Assembly: GCF_001601575.1 (NCBI RefSeq)
Contig: NZ_LOHZ01000036.1
Span: 1-64,000 of the forward strand
Length of the DNA stretch: 64,000 nt
Direction: 5' to 3'
Source of the DNA: Thermovenabulum gondwanense
Lineage (GTDB): Bacteria > Bacillota > Thermosediminibacteria > Thermosediminibacterales > Thermosediminibacteraceae
Shown piece by piece: positions 36,478-45,727 of the stretch. The notes beneath the pieces are model-generated. The model saw nothing but the letters and a program-made list of their open reading frames with translations, did not search any database and was not told the origin of the DNA. The translations under genes were made by a program, and so were the position numbers. Positions within the stretch are counted from its first letter, which is position 1. Each line of letters starts with the position of its first letter.

Positions 36478-37455
36478 CTAACGTAAAATTTGCTTTACTC
36501 CCTTTAATATATCTTCTATCTGAGGTACCGCATGTCTTTCTAAATTCGGGTTGTAAGGTATGGGTATATCTCTTCCTGCAAGCCTTTTTACAGGAGCATC
36601 CAAATAATCGAAAGCTTCGCTTTCAACAATACCTGCTGCTACCTCCGCACCCCATCCGAAGCTTTTAGGATCGTCTTCAACAATTAAAACCCTTCCTGTC
36701 TTTTTTACAGATTTTACAATAGTTTCCATGTCTAACGGCTTAATTGTAACGGGGTCTATAATTTCAACATCAATTCCTTCCTTTTCAAGTTCTTTAGCTG
36801 CCTCCAGAGCTTTTATTACCATTATTGAACCCGCAATAATGGTTACATCATTACCCTTTCTTTTTATATCTGCCTTCCCTAACGGAAGCACGTAATCTCC
36901 TTCAGGTACCTCGCCTTTTACCCTGTAAAGTAGTTTGTGTTCAAAAAATACCACCGGGTTATCATCGCGTATTGCAGCTTTTATTAAACCCTTTACATCA
37001 TATGGAGTAGAAGGCATTACCACTTTTAATCCCGGAAAATGAGCAAAAACAGCAGGGAAGCTTTGAGAATGCTGTGCAGCAGCTCCAGTACCCGAACCCA
37101 TAGGGGTTCTTAATACCATAGGTACCTTTGCCTTTCCTCCAAACATGTACCTAATCTTAGCACCCTGATTTACCAGCTGCTCCATCGCAAGCGTGGTAAA
37201 ATCAGAAAACATAATCTCCACTACCGGCCTCATGCCACATAGAGCAGCTCCTACTCCTATTCCGGTAATTGCAGTTTCAGATATAGGGGTATCTATAACC
37301 CTTTTTTCACCAAATTCCTGAACAAGCCCTTTTGTCACACCAAAGGCTCCCCCATAAACCCCTATATCTTCTCCAATTAGAAAAACCGAACTATCCCTTA
37401 ACATTTCTTCCCTTAAACCTTCTCTTAGTGCTTCTATATAAAGTTTTTCAGCCAT
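36478..37455 (-). CDS. Alpha-keto acid/acetoin dehydrogenase E1 beta subunit
   Basis: A 325-residue TPP-dependent E1 beta chain. Typical blocks are [32 protein letters not shown], the TPP-contacting [15 protein letters not shown], and the C-terminal [16 protein letters not shown]. Together with the alpha subunit it decarboxylates or cleaves the substrate and reductively acylates E2. Family resemblance and the operon favour acetoin dehydrogenase (AcoB), with pyruvate or branched-chain keto acids as alternatives. Confidence 0.92.
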   Translation of the reverse strand: MAEKLYIEALREGLREEMLRDSSVFLIGEDIGVYGGAFGVTKGLVQEFGEKRVIDTPISETAITGIGVGAALCGMRPVVEIMFSDFTTLAMEQLVNQGAKIRYMFGGKAKVPMVLRTPMGSGTGAAAQHSQSFPAVFAHFPGLKVVMPSTPYDVKGLIKAAIRDDNPVVFFEHKLLYRVKGEVPEGDYVLPLGKADIKRKGNDVTIIAGSIMVIKALEAAKELEKEGIDVEIIDPVTIKPLDMETIVKSVKKTGRVLIVEDDPKSFGWGAEVAAGIVESEAFDYLDAPVKRLAGRDIPIPYNPNLERHAVPQIEDILKGVKQILR

Positions 37456-37479
37456 TTTTTACACCTCTTTTTACAATAT

Positions 37480-38439
37480 TTATGCATATACATCTAATTC
37501 TATATCAGCTACGGAGGGCTCAGGGCTTTCCATTGCAAACTTTAATGCCTCTTCTATTTCTTTTTTAACTTTATTTTCTATTTCATCGAGTTCATCAGCC
37601 GTAGCAATATTTTCAGATATTAACTTTTCTCTATATCTTTTAATCGGGCACTTTAGTTTCCATGATTCAATTTCTTCTCTCGTTCTGTAAAGATTTGCAT
37701 CGCTTTTTGAATGTCCCAGCCATCTATAAGTTTTTGCTTCAATAAGGGTAGGCCCTTCTCCCCTTCTTGCCCTTTCCACCGCCTCTTTTACCGCAAAATA
37801 TACAGCTTCCACGTCATTTCCGTCAACTATTACCCCGGGCATACTATAAGCGGAGGCTCTATCGGCAATATTTGCTACTGCCGTTGATTTTCCTACGTGT
37901 AGAGACATACCGTATACATTATTTTCGCAAATATAAACAACAGGAAGTTTCCACAAAGATGCCATATTTAATGATTCATGGAAAACTCCCTGATTATTAG
38001 CACCATCTCCAAAGAAACAAAGAGTAACTTTATTATCTCCCTTCAGCTTTGATGCAAGGGCTGCACCCGTAGCTATAGGAATACCTCCTCCTACTATACC
38101 ATTTGCACCTAAATTACCCGATTCTATATCGGCTATATGCATGGAACCGCCTCTACCTTTGCAATAGCCCGTTTCCTTTCCCAAAAGCTCCGCAAACATT
38201 AAAGGGAGTTTCCCGCCCTTTGCTATACAATGTCCATGTCCCCGATGAGTACTTGTAATCATATCATCTTCTCTTATAGCAGCTATAGATCCTACTGCCG
38301 TTGCTTCCTCACCTACAGATAAATGACATGTACCCCAAATCATATTGGCTTTGAAGAGTCTATCAACTTCCTGTTCAAACAACCTAACTTCATACATTTT
38401 TTTATACATCCATAGCCTTTTTTCTTTAGTAAGCTCCAT
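37480..38439 (-). CDS. Acetoin dehydrogenase-type E1 alpha subunit
   Basis: A TPP-dependent E1 alpha chain of about 319 residues. It has THRGHGHCIAKGG, GRGGSMH, GIVGGGIPIATGAAL and the TPP/Mg motif GDGANNQGVFHESLN. The GHGHCIAKG form is common in acetoin dehydrogenases (AcoA), which split acetoin into acetyl-CoA and acetaldehyde. The start is ATG 38439 (MELTKEKR), 9 nt after GGGGTG; the in-frame ATGs at 38448 and 38460 are less well placed. It is the first gene behind the sigma-54 promoter at 38496-38511, which also suits aco operons. Confidence 0.9.
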   Translation of the reverse strand: MELTKEKRLWMYKKMYEVRLFEQEVDRLFKANMIWGTCHLSVGEEATAVGSIAAIREDDMITSTHRGHGHCIAKGGKLPLMFAELLGKETGYCKGRGGSMHIADIESGNLGANGIVGGGIPIATGAALASKLKGDNKVTLCFFGDGANNQGVFHESLNMASLWKLPVVYICENNVYGMSLHVGKSTAVANIADRASAYSMPGVIVDGNDVEAVYFAVKEAVERARRGEGPTLIEAKTYRWLGHSKSDANLYRTREEIESWKLKCPIKRYREKLISENIATADELDEIENKVKKEIEEALKFAMESPEPSVADIELDVYA

Positions 38440-38495
38440 TTTATACATCACCCCAATCATTTTTTGACAACTAATTTATCAATAATGTTATATAA

Positions 38496-38511
38496 TGCAA
38501 TAAACATGCCA
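38496..38511 (-). promoter_or_regulatory. Sigma-54 (RpoN) promoter of the acetoin dehydrogenase operon
   Basis: Minus-strand TGGCATGTTTATTGCA matches the -24/-12 consensus TGGCAC-N5-TTGCW. The invariant GG and GC are 12 nt apart, and the element is about 57 nt upstream of the E1 alpha start. Such promoters need an AAA+ activator; AcoR usually serves aco operons but is not in this window. No second gene lies in 38461-38607. Confidence 0.8.
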
Positions 38512-38607
38512 TCAATTAAATCATTTAAATAACAGTAAATATCCGACACATTTTCAACAATTTATTCCACAATTTATGCCTTTTGTAATTTTACATTTTA
38601 AAAATAT

Positions 38608-38625
38608 AAGTGGCATTAGCCACTT
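38608..38625 (-). terminator. Terminator of the SorC operon
   Basis: On the minus strand AAGTGGC pairs with GCCACTT around TAAT, followed by ATATTTTTAAA. It ends the 12.6-kb transcript that starts at the SorC-type regulator. Confidence 0.7.
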
Positions 38626-38629
38626 AATT

Positions 38630-39154
38630 TTATATATTTTTAGGTAAAATACCCTCTCTTATTAAAACATCAGCAAGCCACATAGCTGCAAGCCCCACAA
38701 CATGTGTACATTTATCTTTATGTGCTCCCGCTTCCTCAAATTTCTCTTTTTCATCAGGCTTGCTAAAATTATAGTACTTCCCAAAAACCTTTGTCTGAAC
38801 TAATGGGCATGTTTCACCGCCGAATTCCTCTTCAAAACGTTCCCTAATTTGTTTTATTAAACTTCTGTATTTAAATTTTGAACCGCTTATACCGTATTCT
38901 TCAAAACTTCGCCCAAAAAAGTATGAAATAACCATTACACAACCGCTAAATGCACCGCACGTTCCTTTTGCTTGGTCTGCTATACCTCCCGAAAATCCGC
39001 TGGCGCATTTAAAAACCAAATCGTCAATTTCGAAAAATTCCCTGATAGCAGCTATTACTGCTTGAGAGCATCCCCTATACTTTCCCTCGTAAAAGTAACC
39101 TCTTTTATACATCTCATCTAAAATCTTTTGTTTATTAAACTCCAAACAATCCAT
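38630..39154 (-). CDS. C_GCAxxG_C_C family protein
   Basis: A 174-residue protein with the cysteine pattern of the C_GCAxxG_C_C family: GCSQAV near residue 28, GTCGAFSGCVMVISYFFGR near 65-80, GETCPLVQ near 115, and a C-terminal KCTHVVGLAAMW. The cysteines probably bind a metal or Fe-S cluster, and redox activity is assumed for the family but not proven. It is the last gene of the SorC operon, 39 nt after a zinc dehydrogenase and just before the terminator, which suggests a link to that catabolic route. Confidence 0.82.
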   Translation of the reverse strand: MDCLEFNKQKILDEMYKRGYFYEGKYRGCSQAVIAAIREFFEIDDLVFKCASGFSGGIADQAKGTCGAFSGCVMVISYFFGRSFEEYGISGSKFKYRSLIKQIRERFEEEFGGETCPLVQTKVFGKYYNFSKPDEKEKFEEAGAHKDKCTHVVGLAAMWLADVLIREGILPKNI

Positions 39155-39193
39155 TATAGTTCTCCTTTTCTGATAACATTATTATTATCATAA

Positions 39194-40237
39194 TTATTCA
39201 GGTATTTGACCTGCATATAGAACAATTTTTACTTCTTCACCATTTAAAGAACTTTCAAAAGCATTCTCCCATTCTTCTAAAGGTAATATTTTGGTTACTA
39301 ATTTTCTTGTATTGACCTTTTTTTCCGATAATAATTTTAAAGCTTTTGGCCATGATGAAGGCTTTTGACTTCTGCTTCCTATTATCTCAAGTTCTCTATG
39401 GACTATATAATCTGTATTGAATACCGCTGAAGGATCTTCCAATAGCCCCATCTGGACAAATTGACCTTTTTTGCGAAGTATTTCTAAACCCTGGCTAATT
39501 GCTTTTTGCGACCCAGCACATTCAAATGTTACATCTGCACCGTAACCTTTTGATAAATCCATAACAAGAGATTTCAAATCAGTTTCCTGAGAATTAATTG
39601 CATAGTCAATTCCAAGTTTTTCTGCAAGCTCCAGTCTTCTTTTATCTTTTGAAATTCCAACAACAATTACTTTTGCACCTACAGCCTTTGCCACCTGCGC
39701 GGTTAAAAGGCCAATTGCTCCTGGCCCGAAAACAACTACTAAATCATTTTCTTTTACTCTTGACTTTTCCATCACAGCATGCACTCCGCATGCTAAAGGT
39801 TCGGTTAATGCAGCGGAAATAAAATCTACATTTTCAGGAAGAATATGAATACTTTCCTGACGTGTGATTACGTATTCAGCAAAACCTCCATTTACCTGTG
39901 TTCCAATTCCTTTTCTATTAGAACACAAATTATACTCCTTATTTACACAGTAATCGCAAGTTTCACAGGTAGCAAGGGTTGTTTCAGTTGTTACTCTATC
40001 CCCAACTTTTACATTCTCAACTCCTTCCCCTACCTCGACTACTATCCCTGAAACTTCATGTCCTAATACTAATGGCAAATTGGTTTTATGTATCCCTTTC
40101 CATATTAAAAGATCAGTCCCGCATACCCCCGCAGCCATAACCTTTATTTTTACCTGCCCTCTTCCTGGAAAAGGTTCGGGTATATCCATCAGTTTAATAT
40201 TTCCGGCGTTTTGTTCGTATTTAACTATTGCTTTCAT
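39194..40237 (-). CDS. Zinc-binding alcohol/polyol dehydrogenase (second of two)
   Basis: A 347-residue medium-chain dehydrogenase. The catalytic zinc site is built from VCGTDLL (Cys), GHEVSG (His-Glu) and a later Glu. The structural zinc loop is CETCDYCVNKEYNLC. The NAD(P) motif VVFGPGAIGLLTAQVAKAVGA lies near residue 170. It resembles sorbitol/threonine dehydrogenases. In this operon it could oxidise a polyol or reduce the aldehyde released by the class II aldolase next to it. The specific substrate cannot be read from sequence. Confidence 0.9.
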   Translation of the reverse strand: MKAIVKYEQNAGNIKLMDIPEPFPGRGQVKIKVMAAGVCGTDLLIWKGIHKTNLPLVLGHEVSGIVVEVGEGVENVKVGDRVTTETTLATCETCDYCVNKEYNLCSNRKGIGTQVNGGFAEYVITRQESIHILPENVDFISAALTEPLACGVHAVMEKSRVKENDLVVVFGPGAIGLLTAQVAKAVGAKVIVVGISKDKRRLELAEKLGIDYAINSQETDLKSLVMDLSKGYGADVTFECAGSQKAISQGLEILRKKGQFVQMGLLEDPSAVFNTDYIVHRELEIIGSRSQKPSSWPKALKLLSEKKVNTRKLVTKILPLEEWENAFESSLNGEEVKIVLYAGQIPE

Positions 40238-40259
40238 CCATTAAACCTCCAGCTAAAAA

Positions 40260-40907
40260 TTATTTCTGCCCGTATTTATATAAGAATAGTTCTTTTGCCT
40301 TTATCACTTCCGATTCTGGAAGCTCAATTGGTTTTCCAATGCATCTTGCTGCAAAGTAGACCTTTGCCGCATCTTCAAGCATTACCGCTGCAACAAGGGC
40401 ATGCCTTACATCAGGGCCAACAGCCACTACACCGTGATTTGCAAGTAAGCAAGCTCTCTTATCTCCTATTACTTCTAAAATAGCAGGCCCCATCTCGTCT
40501 GTCCCAACAGGAGTATACCTTGCTACCGGCACGCTCCCGCCAACTTCGTTGGCAAGTGTTGTTACAACACAGGGTATCTCTTCATTTAACGCTGCAAAGC
40601 AGCTTGCAAAGGTAGAATGAGTATGAATAACACTGTTTATGTCTCTTCTGTTTTTATATATATAAATATGAAATTTAGTATCTACCGAAGGTTTCCATTT
40701 GCCTTCCACTATATTCCCGTTAAGGTCTAATACTACAATATCTTCAGGGGTCAGACCTTCGTATTCCATTCCACTTGGGGTAATCGCTACTAAGCCTGTC
40801 TCGGGATCCCTCCCGCTTACATTACCTCCAGTTAAGGTCACTAATCGATATTTTATTAAATTTAGTGCGGCATCAAGCACCTGTTTTCTTAAATTTTCTA
40901 AAAGCAT
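40260..40907 (-). CDS. Class II aldolase (fuculose-phosphate aldolase family)
   Basis: A 215-residue member of the AraD/FucA family. Metal-binding His residues appear in IHTHSTFASCFA (around 93-95) and NHGVVAVG (around 155), and the catalytic acid is the Glu after the first part of the domain. GGNVSGRDPETGLVAITPSG forms the phosphate-binding region. It would cleave a ketose-1-phosphate into dihydroxyacetone phosphate and an aldehyde, or epimerise a ketose-5-phosphate. The adjacent FGGY kinase and TIM isomerase favour the aldolase role. Confidence 0.9.
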   Translation of the reverse strand: MLLENLRKQVLDAALNLIKYRLVTLTGGNVSGRDPETGLVAITPSGMEYEGLTPEDIVVLDLNGNIVEGKWKPSVDTKFHIYIYKNRRDINSVIHTHSTFASCFAALNEEIPCVVTTLANEVGGSVPVARYTPVGTDEMGPAILEVIGDKRACLLANHGVVAVGPDVRHALVAAVMLEDAAKVYFAARCIGKPIELPESEVIKAKELFLYKYGQK

Positions 40908-40927
40908 ATAATTTGCCCTCCTTTATA

Positions 40928-42412
40928 TTAACTAAAAACCTGCCTTTGCTCCCAAAATTTTCTCAATTCAACCTGCAACATTTTATACAAATTAAACGAA
41001 TTTTTGTATTGTAGATGGTTTCCATAGTCTGGATAAAACACCTCAAAATCCTTGTTTTTTTCAAAGTTTTTATCAGTAATCCCTAAGGACTTCTTGACAA
41101 GCTTGACGACTCCTAATATACCGTTTTCTTCGTTGCAATTTTTTTTAACAGGTAGATTTATCATGTCAGAAAACATTTGGCAAAGAATAATACTATTTGA
41201 ACCTCCACCTGCTACAAATATTTCTTTTATTTCATAGGGCATATAACTATAACAATCATAAAAGGCAAATGCAAGGCTTTCATAAGCTGCTCTAAATATA
41301 TTAGCTTTAGTATGTTTTGCATTCAGTCCTAATATTGCCCCGCAGGCTGATGGTTCCTTAAATGGTGCTCTTTCACCGTAAAGGTAAGGATGAATTACCA
41401 CACCTTCACTTCCTATAGGCAGATTGGAAATAATTTTTTCTATATCATAAAAATTCATATCTGGTCCTAATAAATTTTTTATCCACTCTAAAAGGGTTGT
41501 TCCACTTTGAGATGCTATTACCCTTAAATATTTATCGGGAATAACATAACATAAAGTACTACCTATATCGTTATAAAGATCCACATCCTCACTTTCGATC
41601 AAAACCTCATTGCATAATGTAGTACCTATTATCGTACAAGCCTGCCCCTTTTTTTCAACACCTACTCCATATGCCACCGCTGAAACATCAATAGCTCCAG
41701 CAATAACCGGAACACCTTCAGCAATACCAGTTTGTTCACTTGCTAATTTGTTAACAAATCCTATTATTTCGTGAGACTGAGTTGGCTTAGGAAAACATTT
41801 ATAATAATCTTCAATACCTAAAATTTGAAAATATTCTTCGCAGTATTCTCTTTTCTTTATATCAAAAGCAGCGGTAGAAGCATCTGTATAGTCAGTAGAA
41901 ATCTCACCGGTCAAATTATAATTTATCCAGTCCTTACAGTGAAGAATATATCTAATATTATCTATATTTTTAGATGAGTATTCCAAAAACCATTTTAATA
42001 TTGCGGTATTTGCACCAGTAAAAAGAGGAATAATATTATTTTTAAAACAAATTTCTCTTACCTTTTCTTCCTGTTTCAAAACAATATCCTTTGCCCGAGT
42101 ATCATTCCATAGTATCGCATTATATACAGGTTTTTTATCTTTTCCCAATGGCCAAAAACCATCCCCCTGTCCTGTAACCCCAATGCCTATTATTTTATTT
42201 TTTAAGCCCTCATTTCTTTCTAATAAAGCTTTTATTACTTTAATTACTGCATTCCATGTTTCGTACATGTTCATTTCAACTTCTCCATTTTTCCCTACTG
42301 ATACTTTGCAATTAGTAGATTCTACATCTATCATTTTTTCATAAATATCAAATAATCCTGCTTTTATCTTAGTAGTCCCGGCATCTATTCCTAAGATATA
42401 ATCTTTTGTCAT
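40928..42412 (-). CDS. FGGY-family carbohydrate kinase
   Basis: A sugar or polyol kinase of about 494 residues. The N-terminal actin-like phosphate loop is DYILGIDAGTTKIKAGLFD. VTGQGDGFWPLG near 82-93 and ILWNDTRA follow, and the adenosine-binding FVAGGGSNSIILCQMFSDM lies around 400-420. The TGQGDG-W pattern recalls erythritol and L-xylulose-type kinases rather than xylulokinase. The start is ATG 42412 (MTKDYI), since GGGTG precedes it; ATG 42424 would overlap that site. It sits directly upstream of the aldolase, as kinases and class II aldolases do in fucose and rhamnose operons. Confidence 0.9.
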   Translation of the reverse strand: MTKDYILGIDAGTTKIKAGLFDIYEKMIDVESTNCKVSVGKNGEVEMNMYETWNAVIKVIKALLERNEGLKNKIIGIGVTGQGDGFWPLGKDKKPVYNAILWNDTRAKDIVLKQEEKVREICFKNNIIPLFTGANTAILKWFLEYSSKNIDNIRYILHCKDWINYNLTGEISTDYTDASTAAFDIKKREYCEEYFQILGIEDYYKCFPKPTQSHEIIGFVNKLASEQTGIAEGVPVIAGAIDVSAVAYGVGVEKKGQACTIIGTTLCNEVLIESEDVDLYNDIGSTLCYVIPDKYLRVIASQSGTTLLEWIKNLLGPDMNFYDIEKIISNLPIGSEGVVIHPYLYGERAPFKEPSACGAILGLNAKHTKANIFRAAYESLAFAFYDCYSYMPYEIKEIFVAGGGSNSIILCQMFSDMINLPVKKNCNEENGILGVVKLVKKSLGITDKNFEKNKDFEVFYPDYGNHLQYKNSFNLYKMLQVELRKFWEQRQVFS

Positions 42413-42439
42413 ATTTTCACCCATTTATTTTAATAAATT

Positions 42440-43633
42440 TTATTTGTATGCTTTTTCTAAAGCCTGTTCAAAATCCTCTATAATATCTTCTATTTCTTCA
42501 ACACCAACTGATACCCGTATCATGTTGTCTGGTATTCCCATTTTTAACCTCTCTTCTTTGGCAATTTTCCCATGAGTCATTGTAGCCGGATGTTGAACAA
42601 GCGTATCCAAATCCCCTAAACTTACAGCATAATGAGCCATTTTTAAATTGTTTATCACCCTCTGGGCATCCTTTAATCCACCTTTTACCATAAAACTAAC
42701 CATCCCGCCAAAACCATTTTTAAAAAGCTTTTTAGCAAGTTCATGCTGGGGATGTTCTTCCAGTCCCGGATATACCACACCTTCCACATAAGGATGTCCT
42801 TTTAACCACCTTGCGAATTTATCGGCATTTTCACAGTGCTGTCGCATCCTCAAATGAAGTGTTTTCACTCCCCTTAAGCCAAGCCAGCATGCAAACGGGC
42901 TGGGTACAGGTCCAAATTCCTGATATATCCCACTTCTAATGTTTTCTATATAATCCTTATCTCCGAGTATAATTCCTCCGAGATGATCTCCATGGCCGTT
43001 TATATACTTTGTTGTGCTGTGAACAATTATATCAACACCAATATCATATGGTTTGAAAAGGTAAGGAGTTGTAAAGGTATTGTCTACAATTACTTTTAAG
43101 CCATTTTTTTTGGCAAAATCCACTGCTGTTGGAATATCAGGCACCTCGAGTGTAGGATTTAATATGCTTTCAATATAAATAAGTTTTGTATTTGGTTTTT
43201 TTGATTTTAAAAGCTCTTCTTCGCTTAATGAATCTACAAAAGTTATTTCTATTTTTAACTCTTTAAAGATTTTTGTAAAAAGTGCATGCGTTCCACCGTA
43301 AATGGTCTTTACCGAAATTATATGATCTCCGGGGTGTACAAAACTCAAAATGGCAAGGGTGATCGCTGCCATCCCCGAACTGGTTGCAAGTGCAGCAGGT
43401 GCATTTTCAAGAGAGGCAATTTTTTCTTGAAAACTATTCTGGGTGGGGTTCCTGGACCTACCGTAAGTAAATATTCCTTCTTTATTACCCGATAAGTACC
43501 TTTCCATTTTTTCAGGTGTAAACACGAAGGTACTTGTCAAAAACATAGGTAAATTCAAAGCACCGGTATCTTTATCAGGTTGCTGACCTGCATGGACAGC
43601 TTTTGTACCAAACCTGGCTCTTTTTATTTCCAT
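42440..43633 (-). CDS. Cys/Met metabolism PLP enzyme (gamma-lyase type)
   Basis: A 397-residue fold-type I PLP enzyme of the cystathionine/methionine gamma-lyase family. It has YGRSRNPTQN (phosphate-binding Tyr/Arg), SSGMAAIT, the PLP-stacking Tyr in IYGGTHALF, DNTFTTPYLF with the PLP Asp, and the Schiff-base Lys in HSTTKYINGHGD. The Cys that marks methionine gamma-lyase after the stacking Tyr (YGCT) is Gly here, so cystathionine gamma-lyase, sulfhydrylase or another beta/gamma-elimination is equally possible. Its place between a sugar kinase and a dehydrogenase in a SorC operon is unusual. Confidence 0.88.
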   Translation of the reverse strand: MEIKRARFGTKAVHAGQQPDKDTGALNLPMFLTSTFVFTPEKMERYLSGNKEGIFTYGRSRNPTQNSFQEKIASLENAPAALATSSGMAAITLAILSFVHPGDHIISVKTIYGGTHALFTKIFKELKIEITFVDSLSEEELLKSKKPNTKLIYIESILNPTLEVPDIPTAVDFAKKNGLKVIVDNTFTTPYLFKPYDIGVDIIVHSTTKYINGHGDHLGGIILGDKDYIENIRSGIYQEFGPVPSPFACWLGLRGVKTLHLRMRQHCENADKFARWLKGHPYVEGVVYPGLEEHPQHELAKKLFKNGFGGMVSFMVKGGLKDAQRVINNLKMAHYAVSLGDLDTLVQHPATMTHGKIAKEERLKMGIPDNMIRVSVGVEEIEDIIEDFEQALEKAYK

Positions 43634-43670
43634 TTAAATATTCCTCCTTATATATGCTTGAATATGGAAT

Positions 43671-44720
43671 TTATGATATTTTTACAATTATCTTTATATG
43701 ATTGCTACTATTTGTAACCATTTCTTCAAAACCTTTTTCAACAATTTCTTCTAAAGCTATTTCAGAGGTAATAACGTCTTCGCAGGGAACAATACCTTGC
43801 TTTATATATTCCAAAGCCTCTATCATTTCATCTACATATGCCTGAGAAGTCATTATGATTTTTTCGCCTTCTTGAAGGAGATTCATATCTATGATTGGTT
43901 TTTTCTCAAAAACCCCCATGACCATTATAATTCCCGCATTCTTTGCAGTTTTTATAGACAAATCCAACGTTGAATCAGTTCCAACACATTCAAAAACCAC
44001 ATCAGCCATTTTGTTTTCTGACCATTCTTTTACATATGTCACAACATCAATTTCTTTTGTACTTATAAATTCAGCACCTATTTTTTTTATTAAATTTGTC
44101 TTTTTACTGTTTCTTCCTATTACCAATATGCTTTCGGCCCCTTTTGCTTTTGCAGCTATCAAACAGCTCACAGCAATCATACCCGTGCCAACTATGACAA
44201 TTCTTTTGCCTTTTAAATCTCCTATTAGTTTAGATGCATGAATTCCACATGCTAAAGGCTCTGCCAAAACCGCATCCCTTAAAGAAACTTCATCGGGTAT
44301 CCTTATAAGCTGGTATGAAGGAACAACAATGTACTCGGCAAAAGCACCGTCATCGCTTACTCCATTAAATCCCAATTTTTCGCAAATATTGTATTTCCCT
44401 ATTTGACAGTAATCGCACTGGCCACAAACTAAGCTTCCAGATGCTGAAACTCTTTCGCCAATCTTCCACCCTTTGACTCCTGGCCCTATTTCTACAATCT
44501 CCCCGGTAAACTCATGTCCCATTATTAAAGGCGCTGTTCTTCCCGTCAGTCGATGAGGTTTTTGGGCTGGAATAAAATTTGGCCCCAAGTATTCATGCTT
44601 ATCCGTTCCGCATATTCCGGCGTAAGCCACTTTAATTTTCACCATATTATCTTTTATTTTTGGTTCTGGGACATCTTCTACTCTTATATCTTTGTGTCCG
44701 TACCAAACTGCTGCTTTCAT
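43671..44720 (-). CDS. Zinc-binding alcohol/polyol dehydrogenase (first of two)
   Basis: A 349-residue medium-chain dehydrogenase with catalytic zinc ligands in GICGTDKHEY (Cys) and GHEFTG (His-Glu), and a structural zinc loop CGQCDYCQIGKYNIC. The Rossmann motif IVGTGMIAVSCLIAAKAKGA lies near 170. It resembles butanediol/sorbitol dehydrogenases. It is a paralogue of the enzyme at 39194-40237 but only distantly similar, so the two probably act on different intermediates. It starts with ATG 13 nt after the TIM-barrel gene. Confidence 0.9.
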   Translation of the reverse strand: MKAAVWYGHKDIRVEDVPEPKIKDNMVKIKVAYAGICGTDKHEYLGPNFIPAQKPHRLTGRTAPLIMGHEFTGEIVEIGPGVKGWKIGERVSASGSLVCGQCDYCQIGKYNICEKLGFNGVSDDGAFAEYIVVPSYQLIRIPDEVSLRDAVLAEPLACGIHASKLIGDLKGKRIVIVGTGMIAVSCLIAAKAKGAESILVIGRNSKKTNLIKKIGAEFISTKEIDVVTYVKEWSENKMADVVFECVGTDSTLDLSIKTAKNAGIIMVMGVFEKKPIIDMNLLQEGEKIIMTSQAYVDEMIEALEYIKQGIVPCEDVITSEIALEEIVEKGFEEMVTNSSNHIKIIVKIS

Positions 44721-44733
44721 TTTTTCCCCACCT

Positions 44734-45711
44734 TTAGTTAAATATATTATTTAGCAAGGTCTTAATTATCTGACTCGGAGGTTTACTATCGTTAAAATCA
44801 AAAATGTTCTCTTTACAAAGTTTTTCTGCAACCCTAATGGTTTTATCCATAAAATCTAAAGAAACCTCACATGCCGAATAAGGGTCATCACGGTAAGGGT
44901 ATAAATCCAATGAATACCATCCTTTATACCCCATTTTTTCCAACCAGTAAAAAAATTCTATATACTGGGGAATATGTACCGTACCTAAAGGCATATCATC
45001 ATCAGTGATAGAATAGTTATCATTAAGGTGTATATGAAATAATTTTTCGTACTCCATGAGTATGGAAGCTATTTCTGCAGGATTTTCTCCGCAGTTAAAA
45101 GCATGTCCGACATCAAGAGTAACTCCAACATTTTCGCAGCCCGTCAGTAAAGATAGAGCCAAAGCTTTTCCACCCGAATTAACAAGGCAATTCATTTTGG
45201 GTTCGCTTTTTTTATATTCAAGGGATAATTTAATATTTTTATTGTGTTGAGCGCATTCTTTTAGCCCAGATACCAGATATGAAAAAGCCGTATTATATTT
45301 GCACTGAAAAACATAATCAAAACCATCCTGACCGAGCCATAGGTTTACCACTTCTACCCCAATTTTTTCTGCCAAATCCATAGCACGCTTGGTAAGGTGA
45401 ATGGATTTTTGCCTTCTGTCGTAATTTGTAGAGGAAAAGGATCCATTTTTCCATTCTTTATCGCAGACAAGTTCAACACCAAGCACACTTATTGCAAGTT
45501 TTTTTTTGTTCAAATATTCCATTACTTCCTTTGCATTTTGTTCGTCTATATCCTGCGGAAAGGTCAGCTCTACCGCACTTATTCCGGGTATTGTAGAAAT
45601 AAGCTCGATCCTTTCATAAAAATTAAAATAAGGTTTATAGCCCTCGGAAACGTAACGGTCAGTACCTTTTCCAAAAGACCATATGCCTACACTAAGCTTT
45701 CGTTTATTCAT
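44734..45711 (-). CDS. TIM-barrel sugar isomerase/epimerase (AP-endonuclease-2 family)
   Basis: A 325-residue xylose-isomerase-like TIM barrel. Metal and substrate residues are visible in VVNLWLGQDGFDYVFQ (around 125-140), LSLEYKKSEP, GVTLDVGHAFNCGENPAE (Asp, His) and HIHLNDNYSITDDD (His, Asp). The W-x-G-x-DG-x-DY block is seen in rhamnose-isomerase-like and related sugar isomerases. It most likely converts an aldose to the ketose used by the FGGY kinase, or epimerises a ketose or its phosphate. It follows the ABC ATPase gene by 16 nt. Confidence 0.85.
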   Translation of the reverse strand: MNKRKLSVGIWSFGKGTDRYVSEGYKPYFNFYERIELISTIPGISAVELTFPQDIDEQNAKEVMEYLNKKKLAISVLGVELVCDKEWKNGSFSSTNYDRRQKSIHLTKRAMDLAEKIGVEVVNLWLGQDGFDYVFQCKYNTAFSYLVSGLKECAQHNKNIKLSLEYKKSEPKMNCLVNSGGKALALSLLTGCENVGVTLDVGHAFNCGENPAEIASILMEYEKLFHIHLNDNYSITDDDMPLGTVHIPQYIEFFYWLEKMGYKGWYSLDLYPYRDDPYSACEVSLDFMDKTIRVAEKLCKENIFDFNDSKPPSQIIKTLLNNIFN

Positions 45712-45727
45712 TATTTCCCCTCGCTTT

